64,000 bases of DNA from Puccinellia tenuiflora (lineage: Eukaryota; Streptophyta; Magnoliopsida; Poales; Poaceae). Each line of letters opens with the position of its first letter. The stretch's first letter is position 1. Below the pieces are notes generated by a model, which saw nothing but the letters and a program-made list of their open reading frames with translations, was not told where the DNA came from and did no database searches. The stretch lies in the NCBI GenBank assembly GCA_012064385.1, contig QRDG01000814.1, positions 1,004,749 through 1,068,748 on the forward strand. Reading direction: 5' to 3'. The position numbers and the translations under genes are program-made. Positions 33,501 through 48,500 of the stretch are shown here, in pieces.

Positions 33501-36500
33501 TGTAACATCAATATTGGCACCAGACTACGCAACTGACCTTGAGAACCAAATCCATTAATAACTCTAAGTAGTCCACGTAGGTCAACAAAGCCTTCAGTAT
33601 TTACCTGTAAAATTAACTATACAGTTTACATGTCGACAGACAGACTGCAACTGTTAAACTATCGATCAATCTAAGTGCTTCCAAGAGGGCGTCACGAGGT
33701 AGAAAATAGGCAACAGTGAAGTCCCTGTCTACAGTGATATAAACTCTAAACCTTTCACTTGCCGATCACAGTCAAGAAGCAAACTATCATTGAAATGCCT
33801 TCAATACCTTATTTCCTGTACCAAACCTTGCATTAATATGATATTTGTTCTTCATAAATGAAGAGCTTTCCATATGATGGAAGCTGCATCATCCAATCAG
33901 TAAGAGCCATGGAATTAAAAGGCCACTCTTAGTCTTTCATCAGTCATCTCAATGGCAAATTAGTGGGGTCCAAGCGAGGATCTCTATATTTGGTTTCGAC
34001 AATGATTCTAGTCCGGTTAAGGGTAGGCCATCCAAGCTTGGCCTCGGTGAACCAGACCATTTGTCGATAATCTAGTTCAATCGAGCCTCACCAAATCGCA
34101 GCGACCTGGTTAACTCAGTTCTGGATGAAGCCAAGTTGTGCATGCTTGCAGGCGCTAAGGTGCTGTGTGTGGTCTGCCTCTCCATGCGAGACCACCCAAC
34201 ACTTGGCTGAGTGTGTTCCCCTGTGCAGTTATGTTCTTTCTTTTTCAATTTCCAGGATTTTGTCGCTTTTGTACTCTTCGTGTCTTCTTGACACTCTCTT
34301 CTAATACAAATGACACACTAGAGAAAAATAATCTAGTAATTTGCCATCAGCCACCAAATGATAGAAGCCAAATTCAGAAGCAGGAAAATCCAAAGCACTG
34401 ATACTCGAGGGTCGAATTCTTAATTTTCCCATCAAATATTTCGCCCTTGTTTAAATCTAGTAACTCAAAGTCTTCCCACCTCATTCACAACTATGATTGG
34501 ACGTCAACTTTTACGTTATTTCAAGTACATTACGGTATGTGCAAAGAATGATACACAAATTTACAAACATTTCTCTAGTTCAGGACTGTTAAAGAGCACA
34601 GCACCCCGTTCTGGTTCAAGTTCATCTGATCAAAACATAGATTTGCTAGTGTTACAAAAAAAACAGTTCGAAACAAAGGATTACCTTTCGAACAGGTCCG
34701 TGTTTATCTAGAAAGGAGAGTCCAACAATATTGACAATAAGTTCTGTCCCTTCTTCAACATGATTGCCACAATGGTCGAACACCTGTGCATGGTTGAAAT
34801 GGTACAGTGTAATTAATATAAAAAATACTGTCATGTAACCTAAAAAAAATATTACAGAGTAGAACTGCAAATGATGGGAAAATTAGATACCACTACAAAA
34901 ACCAACTTTGAAAAATTCAACTGCAACTCTCTCATACTCACTCAGATGTCATTATCCAACTTTTCCATCAATTTCAAGTCAATATGGGTGAGTACTTGCC
35001 CTCATATTGTTTTATGGGCAATAATTCCCTTAACCTAATTGGTTTTGTCATCGACCCCCGCAGCTCATTCTCTTGTTCTCACCCAGCACATACCCCACCA
35101 CCGCATCCCCCTCACAGCAGCGGTGGCATATATCTGTTTTTCTCTAAAATGATTACTATGTTTCAAGTGAAACGTAATCAAGTAAAGGAGTCTACCGGAG
35201 GAACTTATAATATAATTACTACATTTTATTTTAAAAGTAGTCCGGCCGACAGAATCGTCTTTAGCATCTTCCTCATCAGGAATTATAGAATCTGTCAAGA
35301 AATTTTATGAGCACATTGTTTTGAATCAAGGGATAAGGATATACAGCTCATCCTTGCATCTCGGGTTACATACTCTATCCCAAGAAACTAGGCTTTACCC
35401 CATAAGCAGAGACAAATTATAGGTAGAGAGACTTAATCTCATTGCAAGTTATTAGAAGTGACAAGACCTATATGACGTCCTTTAGGATGGCTAACTTAAT
35501 CCACCAGCTGGATCTAGCATACAACTAATACGCAGCTGCTATCTACTATCCATACTCAATTTGATTATCTCCGTCTCACATGCATGCATCTAAATTAACA
35601 CTAAAAGTCCTAACGCTAACTTAGAAGTTGCACAAGATAGCAGCATAAAAACGTACCTCTAGAAGGACATCTTCAATAACTTCTCCAGGAGTTAAATTCT
35701 TCTCCCAGGCAAGGGACATATCCATGTTAATGGTTGCCGGAAGACCTGGCTTAACTGCATGCAATATGTGAACGCTTGATAATAGAAAAACTTGAGTAAT
35801 TCATAAAATGGCAAAGAAATCTTTCATGAACAATTAATAAAGATCAGCTGCAACAGGAAAATCTACAATGTGTACAATAGTTTATCATTTTGAGTATGGT
35901 CATCTAATAGCAAAAACTTCAAAGCCATTGGAATACCTTAATTTTTTTATATTCACGAAATCCCTTTCATATATAAAAAAGGAGTATGGGAGAAAATTAC
36001 ACATACCACCAAAAAAGTAGTGTATGCAGTATACAAGGAGGTCTTATATACTGCCATACTACCGCTGAATGCTCCTAGTTATGCTTAATACTCCCTAGAT
36101 CGTATGAAACACATGTGGATCTGACTACACCGCAGTACCAAAAAGGCTTCCTCTACAATACATGAATGTAACCGAAACATAAAGAACTATTTCATTGAGG
36201 CGAAGTATGAATACGAGAGTTTAGGAGCAGGGAAAACAAGTGTGCCCTGCTATCACGTGCATACAATCGCATACACATGAAACAGCACGAGGGCTTGTCA
36301 TCTAACCTTTACATGGACATAGATGCGAGAATTCATTATCAGATAAAGATATCCTTAACATCGCTTCATACTTTGGCCTTATTATGTCCAATTTACTGGT
36401 TTCGAACAGAAAATCCTTCATGGGTAGCAGAATAACATGAAAGATTAGCATGGAAATGCAGGAAATTCAATAAATTTATGATCAGTCCTGTAATAAAAAT

Positions 36501-39500
36501 GGTACATATCACTCACCCTAATATTCAGAGTCAATGAATCTGATGAGAGTTCCACTTTGATATCCTCAACTTGGGCCAGAATATCATCACTATCAAGTAT
36601 AGTTATGACAGCCTTATGTATATCTAAGAAAGGAATTCCATTTCCATAGGAATCACGGCTTCTAGCTGCAAGACATCTAACTGGCACCCCAAGCCTGCAA
36701 CGTAAGTTTTAAGTAAGTGGGGCGTAAAGACCAGATCTGGAAAATATTAGAAGGTGTTCGAGAAACAATCATATGTGTTCAAGAGAGATACAACAAATCA
36801 GACAACAGAATTCTTCCGTTCATGCCTGACCATGGAGTGAGAATTTCAGCGTGTTAAATGAAATGAGGAGAGTCGATTCGAAAAATCAATATTCTAAAAA
36901 ACTAACATTCTCAAAACCAGTCGATAGTAAGGGCTGGGCAGCTTGGTTAAATACATAAAAATAAAGACATTAAATGAATAAGGCACTACTGGAGTCGTTT
37001 AGTAGGAAGAATTGGTAAATGTAACTTTACAGGGCATTTGTTTCAAATACATAAGGCATGGGCCCCTCAGTTGAATACATAAGACTTGACTGATCATTTG
37101 CTCTGGGAAAAGATAGGGTGCGATAAAAGAAATGTTAGCACAAGCGTCCCTGTAGAACCCAAGCAGGGAGGGCCCACATATTGGCTGACCACCCTTGCCT
37201 CCCCCTCAAATTTATATCTTACCATAATCCCATTCTTATCCTTGGGTTGTGTAAATTGGACGTGTCATAAACCAAAATGAGATCCAGGGGGTGATAAAGG
37301 CAGACAGCAAATTTCTACGGTTGGGACACATAACTACAGACTAACTCATAGGAATTCTAGAGAATTCTAATCCATAGGGTTTTTTCCTAAGGAATCCATT
37401 TGGTTCAAAGGAATGACACCTCCAAAATTCCTATAGATTGCATTCCTACACCCCAATCCTGTAAGAATTTCAACATCCACTCTAACCTCTTTTTACACTC
37501 ATCCGCGTAGGACCGAGACACTTTTCCTGTGTTCCATCCAAATGACTATTCCTGCAGTTTCTTCTGTTTTGCACCTGCAATCTGGTCAAATTCCTGCGTT
37601 TTCCCAATTCCCGTGTTTTCTAATTTTGTGATCCAAAGAAGCCCTAAAGGGGTTTTTCTATGGCTTCGGTAGAGATATGAGAGCAAATGATAACACGGGT
37701 GACCAATATGAATGCAAGAACCAGCTAAGAAATTATGGCACATTCAAGCAAAGCTGACAAAGTCCCACTGCACGTAATGGCATGCAGCCTATAATGCAAA
37801 ATATGACAGGTGTAATAAATTTTCTATAAGTTGAAGTAAGCCCTTGTATCTTTTATCTCGAATCAGTATGAATTTTAAGTAGGAATGTCCGCTACGAGGA
37901 AGAGAATGGACCTGTTGTAGACAGCAACTCAATTTCTCTTAAAGTAAGGAAGTTTGGCTGGGAAGAAACGTTGTGGGGATAGCAGCTAGAAGGGGAAGAG
38001 TTCATTTCTTGCCTGCCTCCTTACAACAGTAATTACAGCTTGCGACAGCTGGACCTGGACCATATCACTAACATACAAACTCAATAACATAACTTCACTC
38101 TCAAGACAAGGGCTCCTAATTGGATACAAACACTAGCATAGTTGGATACAACTAATATAAGTCGTCAGCAACAGGTCCAGAATAACAACACGTTTCACAG
38201 GCCAAAATGCAACTCATAGTCATTACAGTGGACACGAAAGTATTCAGAAGCACGATATTTTGCAGAAAGGAACTAACCTTATATCTACTACAGCATTGTC
38301 AGCAGAACAATCAGCAACGCTGGATAACTGCCAACATCTAGTATTGGAGTTTGGGCGAACTGTTATATTTGTTTCATGCTTAATGATACTTGAATCTTTG
38401 CACCTCTACATTCCAACACTTGACATTAGGTAAGCGGAAAAATATTCCATGCTCATTTAAAATGAAAATGTTAGTATACTTACAACCGAGAAAACAAATT
38501 GGTAAACACCAGATTTAGTAAAGATGCTTGAATCTTCACTCAGCTGAAAGATATACAGTCCGTCTATGCTATTACGCGATGAGGGTTTCTTGAGCTTCCT
38601 ATCAATACACTTTGCACGAGAGTGGTCTTTACTTCCAGGCAGATGATTAATCTCCATTTCCATCTCTATCTCATCATCCTTCAGAATATATCTCTTGTCA
38701 ATGACGCTTGTGGAGCAAGTAGTCGCATATTGTGGCCGGATTACAGCTATAATTTCACGTGGATGTTTATAACCAGCGATTACAACATCTTCAAATGGTA
38801 GATCCTGTGAAAGTACGAGATTAGACCCAAAATCAAAACACGAATACATAAACAAAATCAAAGGCATATATTTCAGGCCTGACAACTTTGTAAAAAATTA
38901 ATATAAAGATGCAAGTATGTCAACTGCTAACCCCGAGAGCATTGCCTGGCAAATTCCTGAGGACCTCAATACATGCTGGAGCCTTCTCCTTTTTCTTTTT
39001 AAGCATTTGGCACCAAGAATCATCCTCCATGGGTTGACACTTCCATGTGTACAAAAAAGGTAACTACATCAACAATAACATGCTCAAAGCAATTGCACAA
39101 GTAGTATGAACTATTAAGTACTTACCTTATCATTATCTATCATACTGATAGGGAAGGAGACAGATTCCTGAATATTAAGGCGCATACCATCTGGACCTTC
39201 CTCAAGTAAGCAACCTTGCTCATCAGAGCACTCAATAGACCTTGAAAATAAATTCATCTGAGCTCTTGAAAAAATAAAATAGATTACTAATACATAAAAT
39301 ATAATGGCAATAAACCTGCATATAAGTCGAGCTTCACCTGCCATAAGATGGTATGATATTAATAAGCAAACATCAAGCATGTGGAATACTTCAGAACATG
39401 AAGTGAACTAACCACAAATATCTCCTGCAAGTCCTTCAACAACAACGTATTCCAATGTTGCATAGAAGATGTTTTTCATTGAGTAGAAATTACTTTTCAT

Positions 39501-42500
39501 TCGTGCAACAACTCCTGGTTGGATTTTCAGATGATCTCCTCTTTTCCATGCTTTCCCCTTTCTACTAACCGAGGTGTAAACTCTAATGACCTCGACTGCA
39601 CCATGGTAACAAAAGACAAGAAAAAAATTATATTGCTTGCATGGTTTCTTAATTGAATATTAGAAGAACAAAAACGGAAATATGAGCACAACAAATCACA
39701 TGGTAATCCCTCACCCTCTTCAGATATTCCAAGTCGCTCCTTGCTGCTTGGGTTGATAATAACAGTATACTCGTCGTCCCCTCCGTCGATTTCCACATCA
39801 TACTTTGCATGCATATTATTAATCCAGTCGTGATATCGCTTCTCCAACTGAGTACAATTTAGTGATCTTCCGTCTTTACGAGCATCAACATTAACATCTT
39901 CAACTAGAGAGTAAATACATAGAAGCAGCACAAATATTAGAATGACAAAGATTTATCATATAACTGGAATGCAACAAAAAGATAGACTAGTAAATCAGCA
40001 AGTTTGATAGGGAACAAACCTGAGCTGTCATTACGAGAACTGCCATCGAAACAGCGAAGTGCCTTGGTAAAAATGTCATGTTGTGCTAAATCTGTCTGCA
40101 GTTGAATACAGTTTCATCTAGTTAGACAACAAATACATAGTCATACACAGAACTTAAGTTATGTGCAGAAGCACAGAATTGCTACAGATGAGGGACTCAG
40201 ATTTTTTCGGTTTCATCAGACCTTACAGTTCTTGCTGAGTTTACAAAGAATTATTGCAGCATCATTACACCTACATGTTTGACCATATGTATATGGTGAT
40301 AAAAATGATTTCGAAAAATATGGTGATAGAACAACATAATAAAACGACAAACACTAGGGAGATTAAACAGGGATAACATGTTTAGGAAGCAGTTATGTTT
40401 GAATTACAAGTGGAGATATGATTGTTGTACTTACAGAGTTAAAGTAAGAGCAGAGACTGATGGAGAAGCAGCGCTCACATAGGGTTAGGACTTGATCCAT
40501 TTTGGGCACGTATAATATATACAAGTCATCATGGACCAGGATTAAATTCAAAGTTTTTTTTTGGGTGGGCCATATGGGTGAATATCAGTTTATCACTGTG
40601 TGCGAGGACTTCTATCAAGATTTTTTTTTATTAAAAAAAGATATTCAGGGAGCCAAAATTCCATCTACATAAGTCAACAGACCTATAATGCAACACTTCA
40701 TAGATTGCCCTGTAATTCACAAGTGCACAACTAAGGGTCACCTCAGTCACTTGGGGCTACATGGATCCCTACAAATACATGCCATCATACCTATGGAGTT
40801 GTGTTATATAATCTTGTTATTTATCCCAAACAAACTGAAGGGTAAGCAAATTCTGATTCATCGAACCTTCTATGGCTACAAACAAGTAAGACAACACACC
40901 CCCTAACAAAGAGGAGAGAACAAAATTCTGGAGCACAGATAACGATGAGGGCATGAATTATAGGAGCTAGATTGAAAAAAAAGATGCATCACGATGTGCA
41001 ACATGACACAATTGGGGAAAATATACTGCAAAGAAGTACCAAATGTGGAGCTAGTACAGTATCAGAAAGGCTGTAATTTGAACTCCACTAAAAAAATGTA
41101 TGTACGTATAATGCTGCAGTCAAACTATTTTAACTTCGACCAATAAATTATATTTATGAATATTTAGGCTGCCATATGAATATGATACGAGTAGTTTCTT
41201 GAAAAATAATTCTACAAAATTGTAACTTCACCAGACTTGCAACTGGTGCATGTAAATCTAGCTTGAAAACTAGAAAATTACACCCTTAAATTTGTATAAC
41301 TGGTACAGAGGTTCAAAGGTGGTTTTGCTTGAAGACATGTTATCCGATGGAGACATTGACAGGTCGAGGAAGAGAGGCGCTCTATTTCTTTTCTCTCTCA
41401 AATCGGACACAAAGAACTTAGCCAAGCTTGACCACAGCTGGGGCAGTACAGTGGCTGAGTTCCCTTGCAGCGGATGCAGCATCCCAAATGGTATGGACAC
41501 AGGCCCAATCTCGTCGACTGAGCATAGTGTGCATGGAAGAAATACTAGTACACAACAATTCAATACGAAATGGGGCCACTCCTTTATCTCTTCCTAATAC
41601 TAGTACACAGCAATTCAAATACGAAATCAAGAAAACACAGAAAACAAGGAACATAAGAAAATAGCACAAAGTAAGCAGATCGAGACTAAACTTTAACAAC
41701 TGTACCTTGGAGAGGGTTGGATGAAAACCTGAATCCGTTTCTGCAAATGAAGAAAGCATTAAAGCAACGAAGAATAGAATTTGCTGATTCTGTCAGATTA
41801 GAGGTAAAATAATACGGAGTATTATTAAAACCTTACCAACAAAACATTTCACCCTCTTGCAGCATCTCTTCAGGAGTTCAGCTTTTTTTCCTTTACTCTG
41901 TTTAGGTTCCATGAAAGGAAGAGGACCCTGTGGCGAATAAACAATGGTCAGTTGATATCTCCAGTACTAAGGATTAACAAAATTTATAAAAATAAAAGTG
42001 ACGGCATGGACACGCTTTTTGTGACACATAAGAGAACGTCATTCTAGATGAAATGAGCAATCATTGTGTAATATAGAATCTTTGACACAAGTCATCCGTC
42101 GTTTAACCATTACTGGCTGCATCACTTTTAGATGGTGAGCAAATTCAAACGACATATAGCATATTAGAAGAAAGAGCTTATACAGAGAACCAGCTAAAAC
42201 TATATCATGGAACAACGTTCGGGTTGCTTAAGAAAAATTAGATAATCAAATGGCTCATTAATGAAAAAAAAATACAACAAGAAATGCCAGCGATATTTTA
42301 AAGATAGAGTTGAAAAACAATTATAGACAAAGCAGTATGGCAGACAACAGAATTGCCGTATTCAGGTATCAAGGCACACTTGCTGTCATAAAATACTAAT
42401 CAGAAGAAATGTTCACAAAAGAAACATCATACTGGGGTGGATTTTCGAGTAATGTACCCATCTAGCATCAGGGAGTAACCGTCCAAGCCGGCGGATTGAC

Positions 42501-45500
42501 ACACGAGGAAATTTGTCAAAGTTCTCTTTTACCCCTGAGGCATTTTCTCTTAATTTTTCTAAAATAGAATCGATAGATTCTTTTCCCTGTGAAAAAAGTT
42601 GTTAGTCATGATAAGAAAAAATTATAAGATACTTGTTCATTACTAATTCCATTATACCTTGACAATTGGAAAGTATACACACTTGATTCGCGCGTGGGCT
42701 TGGCTATTTGCTGTTGATGCATCAGGAGTACAAATTAGGGAAACACAAGCAATAAAATTATATGTTAGCATTTTCAAGTTAAAACAATATGTTACCTGCA
42801 GTTGTTGACTTGCAAGAAAATTTTACGTTAAGAATAAAATCAGGACCATTAGAAGAGTGCAAATTCGTAATTGTCACTTCATTTTCCTGTACTTCTGCTA
42901 GATCTACACCATTCACCTGAACATAAAACACATCCAGAAAACACCGCTGTAAAACAAAGTATATATAATGTCCCTGGATATAACATAACTATAGTCAGGA
43001 TTTGATTGTTAAGTATAGTCTGCAGATTGTAACCTAACACAAACTTGCTTGATTTCCTGGAGGATTCAGTTCATGTTAGCCCACCTCTAATTTTCAGAAG
43101 TCCAAATTACACCATAAGACAAATAAACTGCTTGAAACTTGTAAATTATAACCACCGACACAATTCATCCTATTATAAGAACTTAGATAATACAAACCCA
43201 ATATCCATTGGAAATAATGCCACATGGCCATGGGGTGCTGAAATCAGTACCCCAGCGGCGCAGCCTATGAGATGCATGGCGCCTAAGGCTAGGGGTTTCC
43301 AAACCTATCCGTCAATTACCTAAGATGTAACCCAAAATAAGACTGGATTTCCCTATCCAAGTTTTTTCGACAAAGGGTAATATATTAATATCAAGTTGAT
43401 ACCCAGTACACCCGGCCTCGGCAACAACACAATGTCAAGAGCTAGTCAAGACATCGAGGCTACACACAGCCAAATCTATACTTCTTATAAAGCAAAACCC
43501 CACTAACATGCATTAATTATTTTCTATATCAACATGCAAGCTATCTACATCATCTTTTCTTTTAACCAATCAATAATCCATGTCATCCCCCACTAATATT
43601 AATTAATTTTAGTATATTGTACATGCAACATATCCACATCATCTATTTTTTTCGCCATACGCCCACGTCATCATAATTTGTCGTCAAATACATAACAAGT
43701 TCACGTCAATTAAATATAACCTCTGGACTATCGTGAGAGTTCTGCATATTTCTGAAAACAACTTCATATTTCATGTGTCTTATACATTTTCATTTAAATA
43801 AAGTTTTTACTGAAATTCCTGCTGCAACGTGCGGGGTATTTTTGTAGTTATTTAAAGAAAGAGAAGTCATGATCGTGTGTTAAGCCCAAGCATTTGATAA
43901 ATAAGATACCATTGAAAGAACAAGACCAACTGATCCACTCAACATTTGAAGGGGCGAGAAATAAAGGGGGAAATCCAATGTTTCCAGCAATAACTATATG
44001 GCAGTAGTATATTATTCAAGTCTGCAGCAGAGATAGGAAATTCTGGACAGACCTCAAACTGAACTGGCCTCCTTGTACTCATAGATCCATTGCCCTCATC
44101 ATACTGGAGAAGTAACAAGGCATTTCAGTTAGCATAACTTCATTGAGGTAACAGCACCAGTACGAACTTTAGAAATTTGCAAATAAAATATTATAAATTC
44201 ACTTGATTTGAAAAAATATTAAGAGTACTGTATATCGGGTAGGGATCTCAAAATAGCTTTGCTTCAACCAGTTATTCAAGATTAGCTCAGACTTGACTCG
44301 CCTCAAGGCTCAAAATTCGTAAACTCGAGCTGAGCTTAACTCATCATCAATTCAGATTGAGCTTGAACAAGCTTTAGTACACATACATACTACTATACTA
44401 TGAGCAAAACTGAACTAATCTTGATCCCGCATATGTTTATGTTCTGATCTTTTGATCCTAAATTACAGATGTTATAAGACCAGATCCCCAAGCTCAAGTT
44501 CATTTGCCATAAGGTCGAGGTAATATGTCACTTTCATCCTGTATTGTGTGAATTCTAGTTATCATCAAACCCATTCAAAGAAAATCGAGCCTTTCTAGGC
44601 CAAACTCCAGGTTGCTACCAAGTTTGAACCCAGTTCATTAGTTCGTCCTGAGCTTGACCTATTAAGTGTGAGCCTGAACTTTAGTGGCTTGTTCTAGTTC
44701 AGCTTGTTCAATGCCAATATGATGGATGGTTGATACTAATCAAACAATATGAAAATTTTAGGAAACACAAGAAATTTGACAGCTGCACTGTCATTTTTTC
44801 TTTTAACCGCTGAACAGCATCAGTGAATTTGCCAAGATAGAGAACGAGCACTGTGATATTAATTGTAAAGCAATTCCATACTGCTCAAAAAATCATATGG
44901 TATAACATGTATTTTTTTTCTCTTTGCGAAAAAAAAAAGTTTTCCAACAGCTGCAAAACAGTGAAGTTTCAAGAAGGTCTGCGTATTCTCATTCAATCAG
45001 ACTAATAAGATTATGGATATGTTCAGAAAGAAACCTGTATATACGGAAAATAAATGTCCTTCAGAAATCTTTGAAGTTTGGCTGCCTCCAAGTATCTATT
45101 CAAGCCCTGTATTTTCACCTGTAAATGTTGACAGAAGATGAATTTAACAAGACTTGCAGGTCTTTGTTTGTCAATATATGAAATCCATGAATCTGGTGAA
45201 CATTGGTTCCCGCATGCAACAACCAGTACTATTTTGATCTAGTAAGTTTGGCAAGTCAGTGCAGGTTGAATCTACTCAAGTTAGAATTAACTAGTGCAAG
45301 ACTCTCAAAAGAAAAATAGTAAATTATAAAATCAAAAGTGACTAATGTATACTAGATATTGCTAATTTTTCCTTAACCCTACGCATTTACAAGTGAGAAA
45401 GCTTTCGCGTCGACTACAAGGTTTTACAATTTCATATCTGATGTTTAAAGATTGAAGTGCATCTCTTCCACCCAGATAGAGTGCCACTTAGGTAATGATC

Positions 45501-48500
45501 AAAATTATGATTGGACCAGTTATCTTGGTTTCCCGCCAGAACAGGTCTTTTGACAGTTTTCTGAATCCAGACCTCAACTATCGAATTATTATGATTTTCG
45601 ATTCTACATAAAGTAAAATATGAAGATAAAACCTAGTGAAAGAACACAATATGTGTGTTAAAATAAAAACTGTGAAGCAACAAATGCTCCAATGACCAGG
45701 AAATATGTATCACGCATATGACAATTTCATACTTGTGACCTTTACCTGACATGAATTTATATTTTTGTGTGCCATACCAAACAGCAACAGGCAAACAAAA
45801 CTCAGATAAATCAATTTAACTCCACTGATGGGATGATATTGCATGACACTGGAACATCCAAAAGGCATTTAAGATTTTGACTAGATCACCTAGGTAAAAC
45901 TTTTCTTTAACACACCTGGGTAAAACTATGATGTGGCGACAGTGTCAACTCTTCTTCAGATGGATCCCTAACTCCTCCAGCAGTCTGGAATTCAATCATG
46001 CTCATATCTGATACTTTGGCAAGGTGAAGGAATATAAATAAATAAATAAAAGAGGGAGTAGGCGGACTACCTTCCAGCTGTGTTTAGATGAGGACTTCTC
46101 CAACAGAGCCTCCCTCGATAGATGCAAGGTAAACACTTTTTTTGATTCCTTAGTTTTCGAAGAAACTATGGCACTTCTATTGTATGAAAAAAAAATATGG
46201 CAACCAATTAAACAGAAAAACTACAGTCTTTGACATCAGATTAGCTGGTAAATTCATACCTTCCAAGATGCATCGACGCAATAGTTCCACCATAGCCAAA
46301 CATGCCAAAGTAAGGCTGTAGGTATTTGATAGAGTAATAAGTCAAATACTTCTCATATAAATTTGTTGTTTACGAATATTTAATTTTAGTAAAGTATAAT
46401 GTATTTACACTAAAACATGAAGGCTATAAAAATTAGATGCATCTTTCCAGGTGAAAATATATAAGTTTAGAAATAATGAAAAATGTAGGACCAAGCAACT
46501 TCTAAAATCCTACTTAGTTATTTCCAAGATGTCAAGAATGAGATACACAGGAATAAATTCATCATACAGTTAACCTGATAAGCCAAACAATCAAAACGGC
46601 ATGTACCTCTTTATTTTGCCAATGACAGAAAATGAATGATATGTCATATAGCATTCAGAGCATGTACAGATATACTTGAAAAAAAAATGAGGCGGCAATA
46701 CAATCATAATGATTCCGTACTGTAAACTTCATAACCGAGACTTGAAAGCTAACAAGAGATCGTACTAACAAATGTCTAAGAAGTTGGAAAACGAAAAACC
46801 TATCCTATGAAGGCTGCCTAGTCCTCATTAATTCAGTGCTGAGTAGTCTACCGATTTACGGTGTCCATTCTGGAAATTCTGAAAGGGTTCGAAAAGACTG
46901 GACTTTTACCATTCTCGCTTTGTTGGTAACCAGATCAGCACAAAAGCAATTACTGTTTGGCCAAGTGGAGGATTCTATGTACCCCAAAGGAACATGGAGG
47001 CCTTGGTATTAAAGATCTAAAGATAAGAATATGTTCTTATAAGTAAATAAGATTTTAGCCGAGGATGGGGATTGGCAGTCCCTTTTGCGATACAAGTATT
47101 TGGGTCAGGGAGATTTTGGACTCTCATTACTAGAAGGACGTCATGAGGATTAAAGAAACCTTGCTTCAGCACGGGTCATTTATGTGGGGAATGGCGGATC
47201 AATGAGATTTTGGGAACATAAATGTCTAGGTGACACATCCTTTTGAGGTATGTATCCCCCGTTATTTACATTGTTAGAAATAAGCATGCCATGGAGGTCT
47301 ATGACCTCGGGGCGACAAATCCAAACGTAAACATTCATCGCAAACCATTAGGTCGGCATTTGGCTGACTGGAATACCATTATCCTCAGGTGCTTGAGGCT
47401 CAGCTATCTCAAGAACAGGACTCGTTTAGATGGGACTTGCATCCAACTGGAGTATTTTCATACAAATCATGTATTTGGCTGGTCAGATTCAGGTCAAAGT
47501 GACTTGTGGCGATTAAGATTACAGCATGTGCATACGATAGCTTGAGTCATCCTCACAAAAGAGAGTTTGGTTAAACGAAGATGGCAGTGGGCACGTGGTG
47601 CAGCTTTTTGCTTTGAGCAGGCGACCATCCCTGTAGTATCTTACATATATTTGGGTAGTGCTTAAGGGGTGGTAGATAACTATTTACAGTCACTTATTTG
47701 CTCGGGGCTGCAGCGGTTATTTTGTTATTTTGGCTATGTAGAAATAATCTAGTGTTTGGCAAGAAAGTGCAACCTTGTAAAAAGGTACTCTTGGCGTGTA
47801 CCAGTTGGCTGCGGTCATGGGTGTTGTTACAGAGGCGCAGCACAAGGAGCCTATGGAGCTTGGTGCCAAGAAGCCTGAGTCACTTACCACGGAGTTTATG
47901 TCCCGGTTTGGGAGGCGTGCCAGTGATATGCTACTTAGTGGTCTCTAATACTTTTTGTATGGTCTGTCACACATTTACATCAAGTTTGTGTTGAGATCCT
48001 ATGTAGCATATCTCACCTTTTTGTTAGGCACCTTGTAAAAAACAATGTAATATTAAGGCTGTATACACCTATGACGTGGAGGCCGTGGGTAATAAAGCTT
48101 CCATTTTCTAAAAGCAAATCATAATGGCAATAAATGATGAATATGAACGAAAAATGTGCTTGTTTATCCCTTAAGCCTTTTAATCCCATCAAACAGAACT
48201 TTTTTTTCCGATAAAGGGCGCTTTATTAAACTCAACAGAACTTGCAACTCGTTAGTTCTCTCAGCTTTGAATAGGTAAAGGCATACTGCTCGAATACATG
48301 ATTTTGCTATATGGTACATCTTTGTAGAAAGTTCTGCTGCAAAGATCAATTCAAGAAAAATGCTCCCATAACATTAATAGTTAATTACAGATAACTGTCC
48401 GAATGGATTTTTCTTTTCTTTTTTCTTTATTTTTTGCTGTGTGCTTCCTTGATATCATGGCTCGCTCTTGATATGTTGTTGCAGAGGATGGGTGTAATTC

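Noticed and set aside
33808..33883. Extra exon of the GMI1-like gene
   Set aside because: It is open and has splice-like borders, but its phase does not fit its neighbours, and the flanking exons (ending GPVRK, starting VNTEGF) join directly in phase 0.
41270..41664. Overlapping 97-, 101- and 113-codon frames in a GMI1 intron
   Set aside because: No domain, conflicting frames on both strands, and no splice link; treated as intron DNA.
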